Shown in pieces: positions 57,505-64,000 of a DNA stretch of 64,000 bases. The number at the start of each line of letters is the position of its first letter. The first letter of the stretch is position 1. The stretch is from positions 1 through 64,000 of the forward strand of contig JFHB01000100.1 of assembly GCA_000729835.1 (NCBI GenBank), in the 5' to 3' direction. Made by a program: the position numbers and the translations under genes. This DNA comes from Atkinsonella hypoxylon (lineage: Eukaryota > Ascomycota > Sordariomycetes > Hypocreales > Clavicipitaceae). The notes beneath the pieces are model-generated. The model was not told the origin of the DNA and ran no database searches. It saw only the letters and a list, made by a program, of their open reading frames with translations.

Positions 57505-57572
57505 CTACCTACCTACCTAGGCAGGTACCTAGGGACCTCCCCGGTAGGGAAGGTAGCTAGGTAGGTAGGTAG
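57505..57572. repeat. TAGG/CCTA inverted repeat
   Basis: CTACCTACCTACCTAG (57505-57520) and its exact complement CTAGGTAGGTAGGTAG (57557-57572), separated by 36 bp. More TAGG and CCTA units flank both arms from about 57440 to 57590. Confidence 0.85.
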
Positions 57573-57977
57573 TTAGGGAGGTAGGTAGGATGGGTGCCTC
57601 CTGACAGCTGCGAGCTGTCACGAATGACCAGGCTTGCAGGTGCATACGAAGACCTGTCTGTTCTCGCACTCCTCGCACTCCTCGCAGTCAGCAAAACACT
57701 CGTCTGGGGTGCTGCACAAAAGAGCGCAAGCTTGTTGCGCGTACTCCGTAGGACGTACCAGTTGATCGTACTGTACTGTACTCGGCTCCGTACCTGCAAT
57801 CTATTAATAACCTTGAACTTGGCTACTCAGGGAGGGGCAGTGGCTCGGCCTGCTTGCGTGCTTCAAGCGCCTGGCTCAGTGCTCGGAGCAAGAATACCTG
57901 GGCAGGAGGAATGTGCAACGATGGTTTGAGCGCTAATTAGTCTCTAGGACAGGGATTGAACATGGTTTGCGCAGTGG

Positions 57978-58046
57978 TGAGAGTGAGTGAATGAGTGAGT
58001 GAGTGAGTAAGTGAGTGAGTGAGTGAGTGAGTGAGTGAGTGAGTGA
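57978..58046. repeat. GAGT tetramer tandem repeat
   Basis: About 17 GAGT units with a few substitutions (GAAT, AAGT). Confidence 0.9.
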
Positions 58047-61000
58047 AAGGGTGATTGAGGTGTATCGCGGCCCAACCCTGCCCTGTTAGCCTGCTCCCGA
58101 GCTGGGCCCTCGAGAAAATGATGTCTGCAACGCTCCAATATCAATTCTGGTCTTTCTTGGTCTGTTTGATGTGTTTGATGGCCCTTATTAGTTAGCTGAG
58201 ACCAGCAACACGATCCTATTCGTCGGCGAAAGCTGCCACGGTTCCGCACGTAGACGGGCGAAATGTTTGCTGGAGTGGCCTTTGATGAGACAAAGTTCAC
58301 CCGACGACAAACTCGTAATAGTTAGTACAGGAATTGTGAAAAACAAGATCAGCTGAAGGTGGTAGATATATTTGAGCAGACGAATCTGTATGTACGGAGC
58401 ACATGGTGACGGGACAAGGGGCACACTGTGGTGCGGCTAAGAGGGCCAAGGTATATCGACCTTGTAACTGAGTCGTCGAGGTCCACTTGCAGCAGTGCGT
58501 AAGTGGGCCTCCGAGGCTCGATTAAATTGTCGAGCGCGTGAGGGGCTTGGGCAGGGGGGGGAAAGCGGACATGGGCAAGCGAGCAGGGCAAGGGCAGGAG
58601 CATTCACTCGATCCAGCCAGTCGGTTCATGCCTGCTTCCCGCGTTACAGCGAGCACACCCAGGTACGGAGTAGTGACAGCTACAGCAGGTACCACCCATG
58701 TCCAGCAGCGCCGCAAGCACTGGGCAGAGAAACGCACGGTACATGGCCAGGAACGTACCAGGTATGTGCCTGGCAGGTACATGCAGCAGATTGGCCTCGC
58801 GGTCCGGTCCGTCCAGTCTACCGTGGAGAAGGCGAGCACAATAAGTCACGAACCCCACCCACTGATCGTAGTTCTGTTGTAGAAGAGTACCTACTGAAGC
58901 TCGGCTAATTGTCCAAGTGTAGATATCAAGACTTCCCACAGCGGAGAGGTAACGTGACATGGCTCGACCAGAAATGACGACGTAGGGGAGCAGATTCGAT
59001 AGAGTTGGTCGCCAACCAGATAGCCGGGTACGTTTTGAGTTGCGTCTAATTTCCTCCCGGCTTGCAGGGAAAAGACAAACGTAGTTTATTGGTCGGTTGG
59101 AAACAGAGACCTGCGTTGGCTGTCGATCTTAGTACACAGTACTTCGTCTTGGGCATCTGGTTGCCTACCGCCTCTTCTCTCACTTGTTGCATAGAATTGC
59201 TCCTGGCCAGGAGAAAACGCGACGGTATGGTCTCGAATAGATCGCGAGAATGAAACGCCAAAAAAAAAAAAAAAAGGAAGAAAAGAAAAAGGCCCAATTC
59301 AAGGCGAGAAAGCAGGGCGTGCTTTGGGTTAAAGAAAAAGTTTTGACTTGAGCCAAAAACAGACAGAAGGACCAAAGTCTCCCCCTAAATGAACTACTAT
59401 TTACTACGGAATATACTACGGAATACTACCTACCTAACCCAGGTACCTGCGAGCGCCAGGCTGATTGCTGGTTCCTTGGCAACAGTCGCGGAGTCGTAAG
59501 CTCTCACAAGACACATCAAACATCAAACACTGTCACAGGCACCCTTAGTAGTCAAGGCCGCGGTAGTAATTCAGGGCTCGTCTTGTGATTTGATGACGAG
59601 CAGAAAAACTGTCTCCAGGATCCGGAGTGGCGCGCCCTGACAGGAGGTAGGCACCGTGGTACCCTTGTTAGGGTCTTCAAGGTAGTTAGCAATCAAAAAA
59701 GAGGGACCATCGTGACGAAACAATCCTCGAATCAGCACCAAAACCCCGAAAATCATCGGCTCGCGCCTCTCGGCCAGAGTCTTGTTGACCCGCGCTAACT
59801 ATTGATTGAAGGCCAAGCCGGCCAACGTGCTTTCCTGCCCAGCCCTGCTCTGGATTGTTTGTCGCAGCATGGGTAGCACAAGTATCAGACGCCAGAAAGC
59901 CTGAGGTTGCGGCGGCGGCTGCGACTGCCAAGACTGCTCAAATAGTTAACCAACATTCCACATTCCAAAATCCAAACAGAGACTTGAGAGAGACCAGATA
60001 TCAGAAAATCCAGAGATCAAGGGGGGGGGGGGCAAGGGACAGGGGGATGGCGGAACCAGGGGACCAGAGCCGGAGCTTGACATACCCGCCGAGACCTTGA
60101 CCGACGGTACAACACAGCGCTTGCTCCGTCCAGGGCCACCTGCCTTGCCTGGTTCTGGTTTGCTCAGACGTCTGCGTCTGTAGATTGCTGGTGCGCCACC
60201 GATCCGGCAAGCAAGCCGTAAGACCGGTCGCTAAGATGGCGGGCGGAGTGAGAAAGCCTAGCCAATAGATCCGACACTGTCTTTTAATTAGCCTGGGGGA
60301 AAACAAGAACTCCCAGCCCGTTAATATCGTTGGCTGTAATAAGGTGAGCCAATGCCTACGGTACGTGTCTCATCGTTGGGCTGGAGGCGCCCGATCCCCT
60401 CTACATACATGACATGATGCCGGACTCCACAATCCGAGTTGGCGCGCAACTGTAATTACGGAGTAATGCTGAAGACATGCGTATTCCGGCTGCCACTCCT
60501 CCGCTTGTCTTATTCCACCGATGTCAGCGACTACCTGCCTAGGTAGGTAGGTAGGTTGACTTGGGAAGACATCCCCCGTCACATTCCATCCAAACAAATA
60601 CCGAGTACCGAGAACCTCGCCCTCGCCATCATCCTCATCTTGCCTTGAGGATGCCTACCAAGCTACAAAGGGATAGCCGTGCATCTATGCTTGCGTAATT
60701 GATTCAAGGCTCTCTTCTTATTGCCGGCCATCCCGACCTGTCTGTTTCTCTTCTAGCCTGTCTTGGACTTGGACTTGAACTCCAGCTAGGACCGGAGGTG
60801 AAGACTAATCATAGAATCATGTTGCGAGTCAAACCCGAATCGTCGAAGCGGGCTGTCCTCCTCTTTCTTTCTCATCCCTCATCCTATTGATTAGCGCTTT
60901 TCCACTCACAAGGGACAAACGAAGCTGAGCCTGCCACCGCCTAGATCATGTAGACTCAAGCTCAACATAAGTATGTCTACATGATTCTCTTATTTATTTA

Positions 61001-61659
61001 TCGAGATACGCTAGCTGGCTAGTACCTCTGCTCACTAATCCACCGAAAGAAAATCCTGTAACAGGGAGGGAAACCCCGATGCTTTCTTTGTAGATATCGG
61101 TCGGGGCCGTCAACGAGCCCGGTCTGGATCCGACTATAGGAAGTAGGTGCGCCGCCGCGCTAAGGGGGTCCAGCCTGCGGCGGCTTTCTTAGATGCATAG
61201 GACAAGGCTGTGGCCGCTGTGGCCGTTTGGCTGGCTGCCCGGGCTGGGGGCGTGCCGGGCCCTCTGATTATATTCCCATCTGCGACAGTTAAGATGGAAA
61301 TTTATATGTTTCATACTTGAGATGAAACAATTTCTTGTTCACGATTCTGCTTCATCAGTCGGGGGCTTACTTAGGATCGATAAAACTGACTTTAGGGCGT
61401 CGACCGCGGGCGCAGGGATTTACCTATGTGAGTTTTCGGGCGAAATTACCTGTCAAGAGCGCCAGGACGACCTCCTGGCATGCAGAATGTCACAGCATGA
61501 CGAGAATTTTTGACACGAGCGAGCGAGCGAAAGGGCCATGGCATGTCGATGTCGAGTACCGTAAGCTTCAACGGCAACCCGATTCTCTACCGGCTCCTTG
61601 TGGGTGGCCATGACCTACCTAGAATTATGACAAAGAATTCTCTAAGAAAAACGCACAGA

Positions 61660-62340
61660 TTATTTAAGTAAGTTCATGCGTATATTGAGCTAGGTAGTTG
61701 GCTGGGCGTATCAGTTACGTAATTTAGTAGGAATATCAGGTCTCTGCTCGTATAGAACCATAATTTACTAGCAGTCAATATCTGCTAGCGCAAGATTAGA
61801 GTCTTATGATACTTAAAGAAATGGTCAACTATGACAGTGACGGGTGTTGGCATATCTGCGGAGTATAAAGTATCCCTTTAAGTCAGGGGAAGGTTCCCAG
61901 CAAGATCACGGGGCCCACACCACGGTTGGTACTATATGAGGCACTTCTGAACGATCCTAATGGATAAGATATGTGATGCAGCTCTTTGTATATCCAGAAC
62001 TTGTTAGGACTTCTATTATAGTGAGATTCCCACGTAAATCAAAGTACTTTCTAAGCGCGTATAGCTGCAATATCTTTCGATGTACTTCTTTGTACATCTA
62101 GAATCTGACGGTGCTTCTCCTGCACTGTTAACTAACAGTCTCTTGCTAGTGACTATAGACACTTCTTGAAAAGAGATCTGTAGATGCTATATTCTAAGCT
62201 GCTCTAGGGCTCACAATACATTGCAACAAGGCACACTGGAGGTTGTACTAGAATCCTTGCTACTTGTCTCAAAATCCAATACTAGCTAAAACCGCATTAT
62301 ACAGTGATTGAGTGCAAAATTTTCCCAAGGCTACCAAGGT
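61660..62340. repeat. AT-rich relic region with internal repeat copies
   Basis: TA-rich sequence. It contains 61984-62059 (related to 47220-47295), a further partial copy at about 62089-62130 (CTTTGTACATCTAGAA compared with CTTTGTATATCCAGAA), and a segment at 61769-61812 (CAGTCAATATCTGCTAG) resembling 62638-62688 (CAGTCAATGCATGCTAG). It looks like mobile-element debris after repeat-induced point mutation. Confidence 0.5.
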
Positions 62341-62541
62341 CGCTCAAGGTTGCGCGCCCAAGCCAAGGGGGGTTGTGGCGCTAAGACACCAGGTTGGAAG
62401 CCAGCTCGGCACTAGCCTAGCCCAATTAAAATGACTACATTGGAACGCACCATCGATGTATTCCGTAGATGTTCCAACAAATATCCGAGTTCAAAGCTGC
62501 ATCGCAAGTCTCGCAAACCCTAGTCGCTTCCTAGAGCCCGT

Positions 62542-62593
62542 GAGAAAAAGCGGGTCGGCACGGAGGCGAGGTCTTTCGGTCATCAAAGAGATA
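62542..62593 (+). repeat. dispersed repeat, copy C
   Basis: AAGCGGGTCGGCACGGAGG, then TCTTTCGGTCATCAAAGAG, aligning with copies A (13101-13150) and B (22563-22612). Confidence 0.65.
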
Positions 62594-64000
62594 AATTTGA
62601 GCAAGCATATCAGGTACTCTTTAGCAGCGTAGCGTATGAGCAGTCAATGCATGCTAGTACAAAATAAGAACCTTGGCTCTTCGGATACGCTACATAAAGA
62701 TACCTCTTTTCAATCTCGCAGGCAACTAAGCCGTGCGTGTTAGAGACAAAAATGGACTAAGTGACTTTAATTTTACCAAATATTATATGATTGGCTTGCA
62801 TATTGCAGATGTCGCAAATCCTTCGATTCGATTAGCCTAATCTCCCATGCAAAGTAGAATACGTCAAATCATCCGAGGGTTGTGTTGTAAGTACTGTTTC
62901 ACTCATGTTGTTCGATTGGGCTACAAGCCAAGTCGTGACTGGGGTTCGCCTGGTCACACTCAAACAATTAATTGCATGCAAGGGCACTACCCTAGAGAAC
63001 TGACGAACAAATCAAGACCATGTGTTGTTGTTGCGATTGTTCAGATTACTCTCGGCCTGGGTGTCATGTGGTGCTATTTCGCATTGATTATGCGATATGG
63101 AACATAATTACATAGTAGTCCGTATTATTATCACCTTGCGCCGCCAGCAGTTTGGTATGGTGCGGTGGCAATTTTTCCAACGAGAGAAAAAGGCATGGGC
63201 ACGATGCAATGCCCACCCATCAGGATGCACAACTAGCCAAATCATCCATCCTGTGTTGAGGCGCTCTGCTTCCAGGTACCTAGCATGTCACGCCACTCAA
63301 CAGAATGTAAAGACACCCAGGTCTCAGAGGGAGATTTGGGAATGGCAGAATATGATTATGCAGGCTTCACATGGCGGTCTGATCGATCCCATAACTTTGC
63401 GCCATGCGTCCCGGAGCAAGAACTCCTTCGAGTATGCAGAAGCAACGACTGCTAGGCTACGGGTTGGCTTGTTGGCCAGCCGAATAACTCGAGACAGCGA
63501 TAACTCAATTACCTTCGTGCGCTACCCCGATTGGCAAGAGCTCTCTGTTAATGACTTAAGCCCTTGTATCATCTATTCTCCCTGGCTCAGTCCACCAAGG
63601 TCTGATAGAAGATTTGTCAAATAGTTGATATAGTATCGAAATATATAGAGTAAGACCTTGCATCTATCACCGAGCTCTTAGCAAGAATCGGGGTGGCGCA
63701 TGATGGTACATATATACATATACATGCCCAGATACGTACTTGTATGTGAGGCTATTATAGAGACGAGTACTTATCAGCCTCCTCGGCAATCATGGTGGGT
63801 TGTAGAATTTTTTTTTTTTTTTTTTTTCGCGCAGTTTCGACTCCCTATTCTGTAGAGGACGGCACCGAGCGTCTAACCGGCCAGAAGTAACTGCGATTCT
63901 CGGCGAATCTCGGTGGGGCTGCTTCGTCATGATCCTGCGCCGCGAGGTGAGGCGTAAAAAAGAACTGACTTGTATAAGCCAAATGGAAATACACTGAGGC

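Larger units (their letters stand above)
57296..64000. other. 6.7-kb gene-poor terminal region
   Basis: No supported gene. It contains a TAGG/CCTA inverted repeat (57505-57572), a GAGT tandem repeat (57978-58046), several TACGGAGTA-type motifs (57741, 58663, 60457), poly(A) at 59260-59274, a G10 run near 60020, and AT-rich relics with repeat copies at 61660-62700. A 175-codon frame at 63097-63624 resembles no family I know. Confidence 0.5.

Overview
This is nuclear DNA of a filamentous ascomycete (Pezizomycotina; most likely Sordariomycetes, probably Hypocreales). The evidence is compact genes with short GT-AG introns (about 50-190 nt), carbon-catabolite genes of the creC and creD type, a Vivid/ENVOY-like LOV photoreceptor, a zincless-finger Fpg glycosylase, and CT-rich or poly(A) spacers. 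I saw no bacterial, viral, rRNA or convincing tRNA sequence, and no CRISPR array. The order inference rests on gene content and was not tested against a database.

Layout. 1-42 kb is a housekeeping region. In order it holds: alanine aminotransferase (+), proteasome subunit Rpn7 (-), mRNA cap guanine-N7 methyltransferase (+), Miro GTPase Gem1 (-), WD40 protein CreC (+), arrestin-like CreD (+), an Slm1-like BAR/PH protein with an apparent frameshift (+), Fpg DNA glycosylase (+), a LOV-domain photoreceptor (-), SUMO ligase Nse2 (+), a secreted and probably GPI-anchored S10 carboxypeptidase (-), COQ3 (-), RIB3 (+), an Ataxin-10/Ctr86 protein with a large His/Asp/Glu-rich insert (-), and methylthioadenosine phosphorylase (+). 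The first six of these genes and the block from fpg to the phosphorylase mostly alternate strand, so many spacers are shared divergent promoters or shared convergent 3' ends. I derived exon joins for every gene by splice consensus and reading-phase arithmetic.

42-64 kb is gene-poor. About 10 kb (42.1-52.3 kb) has no gene I can support. It contains a hexamer tandem repeat, relics of dispersed repeats and one orphan exon-like reading frame. Next comes a tail-to-tail pair only 54 bp apart: a stand-alone histidine-specific/EasF-type SAM methyltransferase (+) and a fungal-specific transcription factor (-). The last 6.7 kb is low-complexity and AT-rich relic sequence with no supported gene.

Functional threads. 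CreC and CreD belong to the same ubiquitin-linked carbon-catabolite circuit and are neighbours here. The LOV photoreceptor keeps its photoactive Cys but appears to have lost the conserved Gln after Gly-Phe in the last strand. The methyltransferase/transcription-factor pair is the best candidate for an undescribed small specialised pathway. A near-perfect 16-bp-arm palindrome lies in the Ataxin-10/methylthioadenosine phosphorylase promoter region. Diverged copies of at least two or three short repeat families are scattered in the gene-poor spacers and differ mainly by transitions, as expected after repeat-induced point mutation.
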